A DNA stretch of 64,000 bases from Brachynemurus nebulosus. Taxonomy: Eukaryota; Arthropoda; Insecta; Neuroptera; Myrmeleontidae. Of this stretch, positions 13,889 through 25,801 are shown in pieces; the stretch's first letter is position 1; every line of letters begins with the position of its first letter. The position numbers were made by a program, and so were the translations under genes. The stretch lies in assembly GCA_035578155.1 (NCBI GenBank), contig JAPWDM010000002.1:37186437-37250436 (forward strand). The letters run 5' to 3'. A model generated the notes under the pieces. That model made no database searches. It was not told the origin of the DNA and saw nothing but the letters and a program-made list of their open reading frames with translations.

Positions 13889-14039
13889 ATGATTCTGATT
13901 CTAATTTTAATAACTACAATTCTGCTATGGAAATTTTTCAAATATCAACAATTATATCAAACGTTGAAGAGTATTCCAGGCCCAAAAGGACATCCAATTA
14001 TTGGGTCTATGTTGGAATATTGTACAACACCCCCAGAAA
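13889..14039 (+). CDS. CYP4: CYP4-family cytochrome P450, coding exon 1
   Basis: First coding exon of a microsomal haem monooxygenase. The ATG at 13,889 follows a splice-acceptor-like T9-ACAG, so the codons before it are likely intron. It encodes an N-terminal membrane anchor (MILILILITTILLWKFF), then the proline-rich hinge IPGPKGHPIIGS typical of microsomal P450s. The donor is GTAAGT at 14,040 and the exon ends in phase 1. The whole coding chain is 151+110+97+189+70+206+689 = 1,512 nt, or 503 residues, normal for CYP4. The expected role is oxidation of fatty acids, hydrocarbons or xenobiotics at the ER using electrons from cytochrome P450 reductase. The substrate cannot be inferred and the subfamily is unresolved. 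Confidence 0.9.
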
Positions 14040-14137
14040 GTAAGTAACTAATTAATTTTTATCCTATTTTTCAACATTTAAATCGAATTAGCCTCTTTTT
14101 AAATGTATGGTTTGGTAATTGATACATTTTATTATAG

Positions 14138-14247
14138 AAAACTTCCAAATGTCACTGCAAAGATCCAGTTTGTACTATCCTGGGCCGTGGGCAATTTGGC
14201 TTGGTATGACGCCAATAGTCATCTTTCAGAAAGCTTCACATGTTGAG
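14138..14247 (+). CDS. CYP4: CYP4 P450, coding exon 2
   Basis: Acceptor ATTATAG at 14,131-14,137, donor GTAAGT at 14,248. Intron 1 is only 98 bp. Encodes the beta-1 sheet region with GPWAIWLGMTPIVIF and ends HVE, matching the usual CYP4 phrase before the B helix. Ends in phase 0. Confidence 0.9.
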
Positions 14248-14880
14248 GTAAGTGAAAAAAAAAATGAAGTTAAATATAACAAAAAATATAACAGTGGTGT
14301 TTGCGATAAGATTTTATGTTACGACTTAAAATCAATTCTCTTATATTAAAGCTTGATAACAGGTACAAATTTTCTCAATAACTACTGAATGGATTTATAT
14401 CCCTTTTAAGTGTTACGTTACTGTGATGGATTTATAAGAGTATGAACTTCCGGAATTAGTTTTGAAAATATGATAGTTGGGATAACAGATTTTTAGTTAT
14501 TCATTTTTTTCGGGTAGTTGCATCAATGTTTAACATTATTCTTTACGAATTGATGAATGATGTACATGAATGTATTTCAAGAAAATGACTAAATAAGAAT
14601 TTTTTAATAAAGTGGTACACTACTAAAAGGGTACCACTTTATTAAAAAAGTGGCACTATTATCCTGTAAAGGGTTAAATAGTACAATAAGTCTGTTTTAA
14701 CGAATTACCAGATTGGAAATTCAGCTATTACACCCACTGTCATGACAAGATTTGAACTCGAGACTATGATAGAAATTTGTTTTGACGTCCCTAGAACTCG
14801 AAAATAACATTTACTAAAAGTGCGGTCATTTCAAGATTGCACATTGCATAATATAATTTATAATAGTATATAATTTATAG
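14248..14880. other. Intron 2, start: no gene
   Basis: AT-rich intron. The complementary pair GTGGTACACTAC / AAAGGGTACCACTTT-type near 14,610-14,650 forms a short imperfect hairpin. Nothing else is supported. Confidence 0.4.
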
Positions 14881-16431
14881 TGTTCCATTCAGGAAAGGCA
14901 GGGGCTGTATAGATAATATTTGTAGTTTGTCTTCTATTATTCAACTACAACTTAGACTGCCGGGGAGAAAAGTTTATGCTGCTTTTATTGATTTTAAAAG
15001 AGACTCTGTGAACCACGAAAAATTATGGTATAAATTATTTAACAATGGTGTAAGTGGTAAAATGGTTCGCATTATTAAAAATTTTTATTCAAAAGCAAAT
15101 ATGCAAATAAAAGTTGATCAGAAGTTAAGTAACCCAATCCCTATAACGGAAGGTGTTTTACAAGGGGAATCGTTAAGCCCGTGGCTTTTTTCTGTGTTTG
15201 TAAACGATATAGAGGATTATTTTAAGATAAATAATGCTGCGGGTGTAAATATAAATGGTCGTAATGAAAATTTCCTTTTATTGTATGCAGATGACCTTGT
15301 TTTATTAGGAACATCTCCAATAGATTTAAATAAAAAATTGAGGATCTTATATAATTATGCAACTGAAAATGATTTAATTGTAAACACCACAAAATCCAAA
15401 GTTGTGATATTTAGGAGAGGGGGAAAAGTTAGTGATAGGCGCTTTATTTATGGGAAAGTTATTTAGAAATTGTTGACAAATATGTATACTTAGGTGTGCC
15501 TTTTACTACTCGTCATTGTTTTGCAATGCTGTATGTGACGCAGTTGACAAAAGCTCTGTTGCCATTGGATCTGTGTTGAGAATTCTGTCAAACTCTAATT
15601 GTGTTTCTTGGAACGCAAGAATGCAACTGTATGATTCTATTATCCTTAATTCTCTTTTGTACTGTGCCCCCGTGTGGAGTCTTAGGTATTTGGATGAAAT
15701 AGAAAGGGTGCAAGCTACGTTTTTTAAAAGGCTTCTTCAATTACCTTTGAACACACCGGGGTACATTATTAGAGTAGAGACGGGACGACAGAAATTAAGT
15801 TTACAAGTTATTCGGTTAACTTTAAATTGGTGGAAGAAACTATTAGACATGGACATGGGGAGACTTCCTAAATTGTGTTTTTGCGGATGAAACAATTGGC
15901 ACATGGTAGTGATGTGAATTCTAAGTATAACTGGTGTCTACAATTGAAACAAATATTGCAAAAAATAAATTGTTTAAAGTATTGGGATTTGCAAAGGCTT
16001 TCTGGAATAGATGTTAATAATATAATTCAAAAGTTTATTGAGTTTTTGATTGAAAATCACTTAAATAGAGTATATAATAGTAGTTATAGTTTGATATACC
16101 ACGAATTGGATTTTGAAATATATCAACCAGAGTATTACCTGTTGTTTCATTGTGAAATTAATTTTGTAAGACTTCTAGCACAAATGCGTACCTCTGGGCG
16201 GAAAGTACCTTGTGTGATTTGCACCAAAATGAAGATCTAGAGCACTTATTATTCAAGTGCCCACTTTATAGTTTTATTCGAACAGGTTTTTTGAATTCAA
16301 TAAATCTAAAAAATGATAACATAAATTTAAAAATGTTACTCTTAAAAATAAATACCATTCAAAATGTGAAGAAATTGTTTAATTACATAAAAACCATTCT
16401 TTGTACCAGATCTTTTGTTCTTAATGAATAG
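14880..16431 (+). pseudogene. Decayed LINE reverse transcriptase fragment
   Basis: The + strand pieces read FRKGRGCIDNI, then AAFIDFKRDSVNHEKLW (two residues missing from the usual AFD after the catalytic Asp), EGVLQGESLSPWLFSVFVNDI, LLYADDLVLL (catalytic Asp pair), a C-terminal stretch WSLRYLDEIERVQATFFKR, and a terminal Cys/His motif (CVIC, then EHLLFKCPLY). The element is 5'-truncated, lacks the endonuclease and has frameshifts near 15,466, 15,880 and 16,215. The clade is uncertain (CR1/Kiri/Daphne-like). It lies in P450 intron 2. Confidence 0.75.
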
Positions 16432-16489
16432 TTTGACTCTTATTTTACTTATTATGCTCACTATTGTTTAAATCACAGAATAATCAGAA

Positions 16490-16820
16490 GCCAAGTTGCT
16501 ATCTCTGCACTAGTGATACCAATGTAGACAAAAAATCCCCTCTATTTCCCACCACTATGCTGTGTAGGTACACACCAAGCCCTAAGCGTGTTTGTAGAAA
16601 ATTGTGGATAGCAGTGTGCCAGTGTGTGCTTGATACCGCTTAAGGCATTTAGTTAGTCGGTATCGGTCACTCAATGCACAACGCATTATTATGTATTGTT
16701 GGACCATTGTTAGCTTGGACCCCACCTTGCTCCGTCCGACAATACGTGTTTTGTAATTGTGTGTGTTTCAACTGACACAGTTGCAAAGATCAAACTAACA
16801 CCACTACACACAGTGTGTAC
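16490..16820. mobile_element. SINE-like insert with 16-bp target duplication
   Basis: The 16-mer CACAGAATAATCAGAA occurs at 16,474-16,489 and 16,821-16,836, enclosing 331 bp of less AT-rich sequence. A hairpin is visible inside (TGTATTGTTGGAC near 16,690 against GTCCGACAATACG near 16,735). A duplication this long fits target-primed reverse transcription, so this is a SINE or a short truncated LINE. No pol III boxes or poly(A) are clear. Confidence 0.6.
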
Positions 16821-16836
16821 CACAGAATAATCAGAA

Positions 16837-18318
<1,482 letters not shown>

Positions 18319-18405
<87 letters not shown>
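18319..18405. repeat. (TA)n array
   Basis: About 87 bp of TA, directly left of a TIR element. Confidence 0.95.
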
Positions 18406-18407
<2 letters not shown>

Positions 18408-18749
18408 CTGAACTCTTTCTTGTGCGGTGGATAGGGATCGCATAAAAAAAATCGCAAAAAAAAAATATATTCAAAAATATCATAAATAGCTATAAAAAGT
18501 ATAGTTTGATCCAGATTGTACAAAAAAATTTTTTTGTGCGGTTGGTCGGGACCGCATAGAAAAGTTACATCGAAAAAACATCACTCAAAACGCTCAGTTA
18601 TTTAATTTGTTATATGTGTATTTCAATAAGGTGTTATGTAAGGTAAGTTTGAGGTTTTTTACAACCATTTCAAAAGTTTTTTAAAATTAGAATTTAACAA
18701 AAATTCAAAGGTCTGTCAATCCCTACTCACTGCACAAGAAAGAGTTCAG

Positions 18750-18750
<1 letters not shown>
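18408..18750. mobile_element. TA-flanked MITE (343 bp)
   Basis: A 19-bp perfect TIR, GCTGAACTCTTTCTTGTGC, lies at 18,408-18,426 with its complement at 18,732-18,750. Similarity continues inward for about 15 bp. Both sides are TA arrays, which suits a TA-targeting (mariner-like) element. A second TTGTGCGGTTGGTCGGGACCGC-like block at 18,535 echoes the left end. No transposase. Confidence 0.8.

Positions 18751-18751
<1 letters not shown>

Positions 18752-18804
<53 letters not shown>
18752..18804. repeat. (TA)n array
   Basis: About 53 bp of TA on the right side of the MITE. Confidence 0.95.
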
Positions 18805-18808
<4 letters not shown>

Positions 18809-19317
18809 GGGCCATTTTAATCTTTGCATCTAAATATCTCGCCAGAGGCGCCACCTATCAAAAAATGACCTTTACAAAAGTTGTTAGGTACGAAGGGAGA
18901 CATTAAATGGTGAGCTTAAGTTTGACCTTGAATTTCATTTTCAAGGTCATTTTAAGGTCAAGTCGTATTTTTCAAATGGAACGACCTACTTTTTATTTCG
19001 GATTCTGAAAGAGCGTGAAATTTCACGTCGAAAATGCTATAAACGAATTTTTTTATAATTGACCTTAAGAGGTGTAAAGACCACCAAAGAACAATCAAAA
19101 ATTAGATTTTAAAAGAAAAATTTTCTCGAAACATACTTAACATAGAAAAATATAAGAAATTTTCTTCATAATTTTTTTTCCTTTTCAACGATGTAAAAAT
19201 CTAATCGTCTAATGAGAGGATCGAATGATAAAAAATGGCCAGAAAACCTACTTCTGGGCATCTGACGTGTTTGACTGACGAACTTAGCCGAACCAATCCA
19301 GATTTTAGTTCGCACAC

Positions 19318-19322
<5 letters not shown>
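18805..19322. repeat. TA-flanked unit with clustered AGGTCA half-sites
   Basis: A 518-bp segment between two (TA)n arrays, starting GGGTGGGCCATTTTAA. It holds five AGGTCA hexamers (18,866-18,871 -, 18,923-18,928 -, 18,944-18,949 +, 18,955-18,960 +, 19,060-19,065 -). Two of these extend to TCAAGGTCA and face each other. No gene; probably a MITE. Confidence 0.6.

Positions 19323-19385
<63 letters not shown>
19323..19385. repeat. (TA)n array
   Basis: About 63 bp of TA. The phrase CTGCCATAGTCCCGGGCTCA follows at about 19,422 and recurs after the (TA)n at 38,526-38,608. Confidence 0.95.
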
Positions 19386-19389
<4 letters not shown>

Positions 19390-19582
19390 TCTAGTGAATA
19401 TTATTTTCGTATTCTAGGGACCTGCCATAGTCCCGGGCTCAAGAGTTTTCGAAATTCGCTAAAATGAATAGAAACAACTTTCAAAAAAATAATTTGAACA
19501 TTTTTACTGTTCGATTAGTTTATTTGAAAAATATATTTGATCTAAATAAGTAATTTTTATTTTTTATTTTCTTGTTCTTTAG

Positions 19583-19679
19583 ATTATCTTAAAAGGTTTA
19601 ATGCATAATTCCAGTAAGGGGAGTGTTTATAAATTTATGGAACCATGGCTCGGAAGATCTTCACTAATAACTGCTCATG
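19583..19679 (+). CDS. CYP4: CYP4 P450, coding exon 3
   Basis: Acceptor TTCTTTAG ending at 19,582, donor GTACGT at 19,680. Encodes IILKGLMHNSSKGSVYKF then EPWLGRSSLITAHG, the conserved CYP4 segment before the C helix. Ends in phase 1. Intron 2 before it is 5.3 kb. Confidence 0.9.
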
Positions 19680-19932
19680 GTACGTAGTTGTTTTCTTCTT
19701 TCGTTTTAATTTGTTGATATAATAAATGACCTTTTGAAGGTATTAGGATGTTTTGGGAGGTAAATATATTGCTTTTGAGTATATTAATAGGCACGTGAAT
19801 ATACTTTCAGTTAACAGTATTAAACAGATCGGTTAAACAGACTAGTTAACCGACCATTTTAAAGTAGTTAATCGATTTGTGCAAAATTAGCCTATCTGTC
19901 CCAAGTCGTCCATATATCTGTTGTCTTCATAA

Positions 19933-19946
19933 AGGTCTCTATTTTA
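19933..19946. repeat. 14-bp target duplication, left
   Basis: AGGTCTCTATTTTA here and at 23,845-23,858 brackets the inverted PLE dimer. Confidence 0.85.
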
Positions 19947-20000
19947 AATATGGTATCGTTGCTTTGTCACTTTTCACAGCAAAATAACAGAAAAACACGA

Positions 20001-20030
20001 GTCGACTTTCGGCTTTTACACCATCATCAG
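20001..20030 (-). ncRNA. Hammerhead ribozyme-like motif (left PLE copy)
   Basis: Mirror of the motif at 23,730-23,759: CAC, core CUGAUGA, a U, stem II GGU/GCC, GAAA, stem III GUC/GAC, then U-C and GUG. All catalytic-core letters are present. Stem III has no loop, so a dimeric form would be needed, as is known for PLE hammerheads. Confidence 0.7.
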
Positions 20031-20522
20031 GTGAAAAACTTAACTAAAAATTGCTCTTTTTGGCGAAAACTATTTATAATATAGATCGGAGCAAATAATG
20101 CATTGGTGGGGGATGCTAGAGACAGAGACAGAGACAGATACAATCACAGTATACAATAAAATTAAAAATTTTTGTATTGTTTGCAAAGGTAGTTTACAGC
20201 GAAATTTATTTTTAAAAACTGGTTAGGTCCAATATTATTAAATTGACCGGAGCACACTGGGGAAAACCAGACACGTGAAAACAGCGGCGAACGACAATTA
20301 CCAGAAACAAAGGAAATCATACAGACATCTGTCTGTTGATATGCACGAGGGGTTACACCCAGCAGGTAGCTGCTTTTGTTAAACTAAAAGGTTTGTTAAA
20401 TGAAGTAAAATCAAAAATATTGTAAAAAGACTATTTAAATATTAATTATCAGGAATGGATAAAATTTTAAAATGGGTCCTATCAACTAAACTATTCGAAA
20501 ACAAAACGTGAGATGCACCGTG

Positions 20523-21899
20523 TTATAGATTTAATAAAGGCGATTTGTTTAAATCAATTTGGTCATTTAAGATGACATGGTTTGGATCTTTGTTCAATTT
20601 GTTGATTTCCAGGGCTTCCAAAATGTTGAGTTTGCGGCCTTTTTTACAAATATGTAATATTTTGGGTTGTTGATCGGGTTTTACCGAATGACCTGTTTCT
20701 AGTAGATGTAAACCAAAGTTGGAAATGTGTTTCTGGGTAGTGATATGTTCCTTATATCTGGTTTCGAACGTTCGACCAGTCTGACCTATGTAAGACGCGT
20801 TACACTCCGAACAATCTAGACGATAAACTCCACATTTCTTCATGGGGTCGGATTTTTCTTTAGCGTTATAAAGGAAACGGCCAATAGTATGTGTGGAATG
20901 ATAAGCGGAATATAGATCAAATTGTAAGAACATGTTGCCTATTTTTTGAGAGATGTTTCCTAGATATGGGAGGGAAATATAATGTTTAGAGTCCGAATTA
21001 GTTAGAATAGTTGGATAGATTTGTTCTATGGCTAGACTTCTTTGTTTTTTACGGATTAGTTTTTGGATAATGTGTGGAGCAAAACCATTGTTAACTGCTA
21101 TTTGTTGTATGATCGATAATTCCTTTTCACGGTCTTTTGGAGATAGCGGGATAGCGAAAGCTCTATGTAGCATAGATCGGTAAGCTGCTATTTTTTGAGA
21201 AAATGGAGTGAGTGAATCAGCGGGGATTGTAGTGTCTGAGAATGTGGGTTTGCGAAAGATTTTATATGAGAATTTTGTGTCTGATCTATTAATAGTTATA
21301 TCTAGGAAATTGATGGAATTGTTCGATTCTATTTCTTTGGTAAATTTAATTTGTTTATGAAGACTATTGAGGTATTTTAAATAGTTGTCCAACTGTCTGT
21401 CTGTACCTTTGAAACCGACCAGGATGTCATCAACATATCGAAACCAGAAAATGATATGATTTTTTGAAAGTGGATTATTTATAATAGAATGTTCTAAGTT
21501 ATCCATGAAGATGTCTGCCAGAAGGGGGCTGAGGGGGGAGCCCATAGGTAAACCAGAATTTTGTAAATAAACTTGGTTATTAAACATGAAATAATTTTGT
21601 TGAAGACAAATTTTAAATGAGCTTAAAAGTTCTTTTTGAATATGTGAAGAAATATTTTTGTTGTTTAGAATGTTTTGAATAATCGGGATGCATTCATCAG
21701 AAGGAACGCTTGGAAACATATTAGACACGTCGAAAGAAACTAATCTGAAAGAACTATGTGAAAGGTGAAGACTATTTAATTTGTTGCAGAGATCGACAGA
21801 ATTTTTTATGGAATATTTGGGTTGAAATTGTGTGATGTTTTTGAAGGATGTATTGAGGTATTCTGAGAGTTTTTTGCAGGGAGCATTTGAGTATGAGAC
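20523..21899 (-). CDS. PLE polyprotein, 5'-truncated: RT plus GIY-YIG endonuclease (left copy)
   Basis: The reading frame is open for 470 codons if the antisense of the right arm is included; element-derived protein starts near 21,899. RT motifs are RLVSFDVSNMFPSVP (first catalytic Asp), NSGLPMGSPLSPLLADI and FWFRYVDDILVGF (YVDD). Behind them is the PLE C-terminal region with SINFLDI and the GIY-YIG nuclease: CGVYRLDC, CNASYIGQTGR, RYKEH and HLLETGH. PLE RTs are related to telomerase RT and the endonuclease opens the target. The N-terminal third of a full PLE protein is missing, so it cannot act alone. No internal stop was seen. Confidence 0.85.
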   Translation of the reverse strand, partial: VSYSNAPCKKLSEYLNTSFKNITQFQPKYSIKNSVDLCNKLNSLHLSHSSFRLVSFDVSNMFPSVPSDECIPIIQNILNNKNISSHIQKELLSSFKICLQQNYFMFNNQVYLQNSGLPMGSPLSPLLADIFMDNLEHSIINNPLSKNHIIFWFRYVDDILVGFKGTDRQLDNYLKYLNSLHKQIKFTKEIESNNSINFLDITINRSDTKFSYKIFRKPTFSDTTIPADSLTPFSQKIAAYRSMLHRAFAIPLSPKDREKELSIIQQIAVNNGFAPHIIQKLIRKKQRSLAIEQIYPTILTNSDSKHYISLPYLGNISQKIGNMFLQFDLYSAYHSTHTIGRFLYNAKEKSDPMKKCGVYRLDCSECNASYIGQTGRTFETRYKEHITTQKHISNFGLHLLETGHSVKPDQQPKILHICKKGRKLNILEALEINKLNKDPNHVILNDQIDLNKSPLLNL

Positions 21900-21900
21900 C

Positions 21901-23197
21901 TCAGAATACCTCAATACATCCTTCAAAAACATCACACAATTTCAACCCAAATATTCCATAAAAAATTCTGTCGATCTCTGCAACAAATTAAATAGTCTTC
22001 ACCTTTCACATAGTTCTTTCAGATTAGTTTCTTTCGACGTGTCTAATATGTTTCCAAGCGTTCCTTCTGATGAATGCATCCCGATTATTCAAAACATTCT
22101 AAACAACAAAAATATTTCTTCACATATTCAAAAAGAACTTTTAAGCTCATTTAAAATTTGTCTTCAACAAAATTATTTCATGTTTAATAACCAAGTTTAT
22201 TTACAAAATTCTGGTTTACCTATGGCCTCCCCCCTCAGCCCCCCTTCTGGCAGACATCTTCATGGATAACTTAGAACATTCTATTATAAATAATCCACTT
22301 TCAAAAAATCATATCATTTTCTGGTTTCGATATGTTGATGACATCCTGGTCGGTTTCAAAGGTACAGACAGACAGTTGGACAACTATTTAAAATACCTCA
22401 ATAGTCTTCATAAACAAATTAAATTTACCAAAGAAATAGAATCGAACAATTCCATCAATTTCCTAGATATAACTATTAATAGATCAGACACAAAATTCTC
22501 ATATAAAATCTTTCGCAAACCCACATTCTCAGACACTACAATCCCCGCTGATTCACTCACTCCATTTTCTCAAAAAATAGCAGCTTACCGATCTATGCTA
22601 CATAGAGCTTTCGCTATCCCGCTATCTCCAAAAGACCGTGAAAAGGAATTATCGATCATACAACAAATAGCAGTTAACAATGGTTTTGCTCCACACATTA
22701 TCCAAAAACTAATCCGTAAAAAACAAAGAAGTCTAGCCATAGAACAAATCTATCCAACTATTCTAACTAATTCGGACTCTAAACATTATATTTCCCTCCC
22801 ATATCTAGGAAACATCTCTCAAAAAATAGGCAACATGTTCTTACAATTTGATCTATATCCCGCTTATCATTCCACACATACTATTGGCCGTTTCCTTTAT
22901 AACGCTAAAGAAAAATCCGACCCCATGAAGAAATGTGGAGTTTATCGTCTAGATTGTTCGGAGTGTAACGCGTCTTACATAGGTCAGACTGGTCGAACGT
23001 TCGAAACCAGATATAAGGAACATATCACTACCCAGAAACACATTTCCAACTTTGGTTTACATCTACTAGAAACAGGTCATTCGGTAAAACCCGATCAACA
23101 ACCCAAAATATTACATATTTGTAAAAAAGGCCGCAAACTCAACATTTTGGAAGCCCTGGAAGTTGAACAAAGATCCAAACCATGTCATCTTAAATGA
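21901..23197 (+). pseudogene. PLE polyprotein, 5'-truncated and frameshifted (right copy)
   Basis: Same protein as the left copy in mirror image. One extra C in the C-run near 22,240 breaks the frame just after the PMxSPLSP motif, and a Gly to Ala change (PMGS to PMAS) lies beside it. A small deletion near 23,160 changes the C-terminus after the GIY-YIG domain. YVDD and GIY-YIG motifs are otherwise unchanged. The two copies differ at only a few visible sites, so the dimer is young. Confidence 0.85.
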
Positions 23198-23729
23198 CCA
23201 AATTGATTTAAACAAATCGCCTTTATTAAATCTATAACACGGTGCATCTCACGTTTTGTTTTCGAATAGTTTAGTTGATAGGACCCATTTTAAAATTTTA
23301 TCCATTCCTGATAATTAATATTTAAATAGTCTTTTTACAATATTTTTGATTTTACTTCATTTAACAAACCTTTTAGTTTAACAAAAGCAGCTACCTGCTG
23401 GGTGTAACCCCTCGTGCATATCAACAGACAGATGTCTGTATGATTTCCTTTGTTTCTGGTAATTGTCGTTCGCCGCTGTTTTCACGTGTCTGGTTTTCCC
23501 CAGTGTGCTCCGGTCAATTTAATAATATTGGACCTAACCAGTTTTTAAAAATAAATTTCGCTGTAAACTACCTTTGCAAACAATACAAAAATTTTTAATT
23601 TTATTGTATACTGTGATTGTATCTGTCTCTGTCTCTGTCTCTAGCATCCCCCACCAATGCATTATTTGCTCCGATCTATATTATAAATAGTTTTCGCCAA
23701 AAAGAGCAATTTTTAGTTAAGTTTTTCAC

Positions 23730-23759
23730 CTGATGATGGTGTAAAAGCCGAAAGTCGAC
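23730..23759 (+). ncRNA. Hammerhead ribozyme-like motif (right PLE copy)
   Basis: CAC then CTGATGA, T, GGT, loop GTAAAA, GCC, GAAA, GTC/GAC, TC and GTG. CAC/GTG can form stem I, GGT/GCC stem II (one G-U pair), and GTC/GAC stem III. The base at the cleavage position is C, fitting the NUH rule. The extra T before stem II is unusual but shared by all PLE-type motifs in this window. Confidence 0.7.
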
Positions 23760-23844
23760 TCGTGTTTTTCTGTTATTTTGCTGTGAAAAGTGACAAAGCA
23801 ACGATACCATATTTAATATGGATTTTCACAAAGTAAACCTGTCT

Positions 23845-23858
23845 AGGTCTCTATTTTA
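23845..23858. repeat. 14-bp target duplication, right
   Basis: AGGTCTCTATTTTA, identical to 19,933-19,946. Confidence 0.85.
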
Positions 23859-24026
23859 GTCTGTTTATACATACCCTTATTTATTTTTATAAAATTATAA
23901 GTCAAATAAGCAAACATTTATGTATAGGGAAACAGAGAAATTTAACGTTATTTTAATCTAATATTATATTTTAGGAATTCACAAAAGACGAATTTAAATG
24001 TTAGTATTTTGTCTGATGATTTTCAG

Positions 24027-24215
24027 GCAGTGAATGGAGATCTCATCGAAAATTACTGACACCGACATTCCATTTCAAAATATTAAAGGAATTCCATAAC
24101 ATAATCGTAGAGAAAGCTGAAATTTTTGTAAATCGTTTACAAAGTAAATGTCAAAATAAAGAAGTATTTGATATTTTGCCGTTTATCAGTCAATGCACCT
24201 TAGATGTTATCTGTG
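24027..24215 (+). CDS. CYP4: CYP4 P450, coding exon 4
   Basis: Acceptor TTTTCAG ending at 24,026, donor GTAAGA at 24,216. Encodes the C-helix [20 protein letters not shown], where Trp and Arg contact the haem propionates, then helices D-E ending CTLDVIC. Phase 1 in and out. Intron 3 (4.3 kb) holds the PLE dimer. Confidence 0.92.
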
Positions 24216-24309
24216 GTAAGATTTTTTTTTCCTTTATGAAATTTTTAGACACAGATCAGAATTTCAGAATATCTGGTGATATTTTATTTATAAAATGTGT
24301 AATTTTTAG

Positions 24310-24379
24310 AAACGGCAATGGGAGTTTCAGTTGATGCTCAAATCGATGGTCCAAATGAATATCGTCAAGCGATTATAGA
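24310..24379 (+). CDS. CYP4: CYP4 P450, coding exon 5
   Basis: Acceptor TTTTTAG ending at 24,309, donor GTAAGT at 24,380. Intron 4 is 94 bp. Encodes [19 protein letters not shown] after a Cys is a well-known CYP4 signature. Ends in phase 2, which joins to the T starting exon 6 to give Asp. Confidence 0.92.
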
Positions 24380-24439
24380 GTAAGTTTTATAAACTCGTAG
24401 GTTTTCGTACTTCTTTGGTAAAACTTTCTTTTAAGATAA

Positions 24440-24920
24440 AACAGTTGTCAAGTAATTTCCAAAGATTGGATCAGTGAAAAGAGAGGACCAGTGAAAAATC
24501 GGTTAAGTAGTTAATATTTAGCGCTTTTGGGTCTAGAGAACCATGGAGGATTTCATATAGTATAGCATATATGTATTTAAAAGAATTTAACTTTTAAAAG
24601 GTGAAAAAATTTTCAAAATCGGTTGAGTAGTTTTATTGTTGGAGCTTTTCGGACCCCTGGACTCTGGCAGACCTAATATAACATAACTTATATCCATCTA
24701 AAATAGTTTAACTCTCTAACAGTGAACAAATTTTTAAAATCGGTGATGACGTGTTCTTGAAAAGTTAGTTAATTTTTATTTTAAAAATGAAACAGATGTA
24801 AATGTTGTTACTGTAATGACAAAAGCAATGAAGTATTTATCATAAAGAAATTCAGCAGATCTCAAATTTTCTCAAAAGCTAGTTCACTTAGAATAATGTT
24901 TTAAAAGCTTATATTTTCCG
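24440..24920. repeat. Dispersed repeat B, copy 2, with two internal units
   Basis: 24,680-24,920 matches 3290-3520. Upstream, two related units carry AAAATCGGTTRAGTAGTT (near 24,495 and 24,617) and a third ends AAAATCGG near 24,740, giving a period of about 120 bp. Non-coding. Confidence 0.5.
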
Positions 24921-25065
24921 CTCGCATTGAATTCAATCCCCTCTCCCCGTTTTATATCCCCGCTTCTTCCTCCGGCAACCTTCAATCGGTATAAAACTAT
25001 CTGGACTACAACTATTTAAAATTTATTACAATATGTGTTCATAATAAATAGTATCTGTATATTAA

Positions 25066-25140
25066 ATTTCATCAAATTTGGTTCAGTTATAAAGATATAA
25101 TATGTATTGATTAAATATTAGGGCGGATGTGACTGTTACA
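25066..25140 (-). repeat. Inverted copy of the errantivirus LTR start
   Basis: About 75 bp is the reverse complement of the first bases of the 5' LTR (25,320-25,376). The two arms enclose a TA/ATAC microsatellite, so the region is a large palindrome. Confidence 0.75.
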
Positions 25141-25149
25141 TGACTATAT

Positions 25150-25159
25150 ATATGATATG

Positions 25160-25229
<70 letters not shown>

Positions 25230-25257
25230 TATACATATACATATACATATACATATC

Positions 25258-25292
<35 letters not shown>

Positions 25293-25319
25293 GCATATAC
25301 ATATACATATCATATATAT
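25150..25319. repeat. (TA)n and (ATACAT)n microsatellite
   Basis: A (TA)n core at 25,164-25,222 followed by ATACAT-type hexamers to about 25,310. It forms the loop of the LTR-end palindrome. Confidence 0.9.
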
Positions 25320-25801
25320 AGTCATGTAACAGTCACATCCGCCCTAATATTTAATCAATACATATTATATCTTTATATATTTAATCAATATTTTTTGTAA
25401 TATTAAGAATGTACAACGTATGTAGAAAATAAGTAATAATTCAGTAGATAATTATTTAATGCTTCATGTAACTAAAAATAATTAACATTTGCATCCGTTT
25501 AACAAAAAGCTTAATCATCAAAAACTACTAAATAATTAAATACAATGTATTAAAACAAGAGAATTACGATGATATCATTTTAAAGTTACATCTTTTTGAA
25601 TCTATCTCATTTTTGCCTATTCAGCAATCCCTTTGTCTGAATTATGTATAAATAATGTAACTCTGTAACTTATCTGATTTTGTTCGATCTAGCTAGCAAT
25701 AGTAATACTGGAGTACTCCAGTGATATTGTAAACCAAATTTGTAATTTTAAACTTAATTAAATTTTTTAAAAAACTAACTGTAATTGTTACGAAATGTAA
25801 C
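25320..25801 (+). repeat. 5' LTR
   Basis: Starts AGTCATGTAACAGTCACATC and shares most of its length with 33,272-33,668. It has about 75 extra bases near the start (a duplicated AATCAATA-containing stretch). The exact 3' edge is uncertain by a few bases. Confidence 0.8.

Larger units (their letters stand above)
19947..23844. mobile_element. Inverted dimer of a Penelope-like element
   Basis: Two nearly identical, 5'-truncated PLE copies point outward from a 34-bp spacer (21,867-21,900). The left arm runs 19,947-21,866 on - and the right arm 21,901 to about 23,820 on +. Each copy has the C-terminal part of the RT and a GIY-YIG endonuclease, a non-coding tail, and a hammerhead-like motif near its outer end. 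One 14-bp duplication surrounds the whole, so it was inserted as a unit. It lies in P450 intron 3 (coding strand +). Confidence 0.9.

Noticed and set aside
20277..20345. Separate promoter or gene in the PLE tails
   Set aside because: The same sequence is mirrored at about 23,425-23,495 as part of the PLE 3' region; no independent signal.
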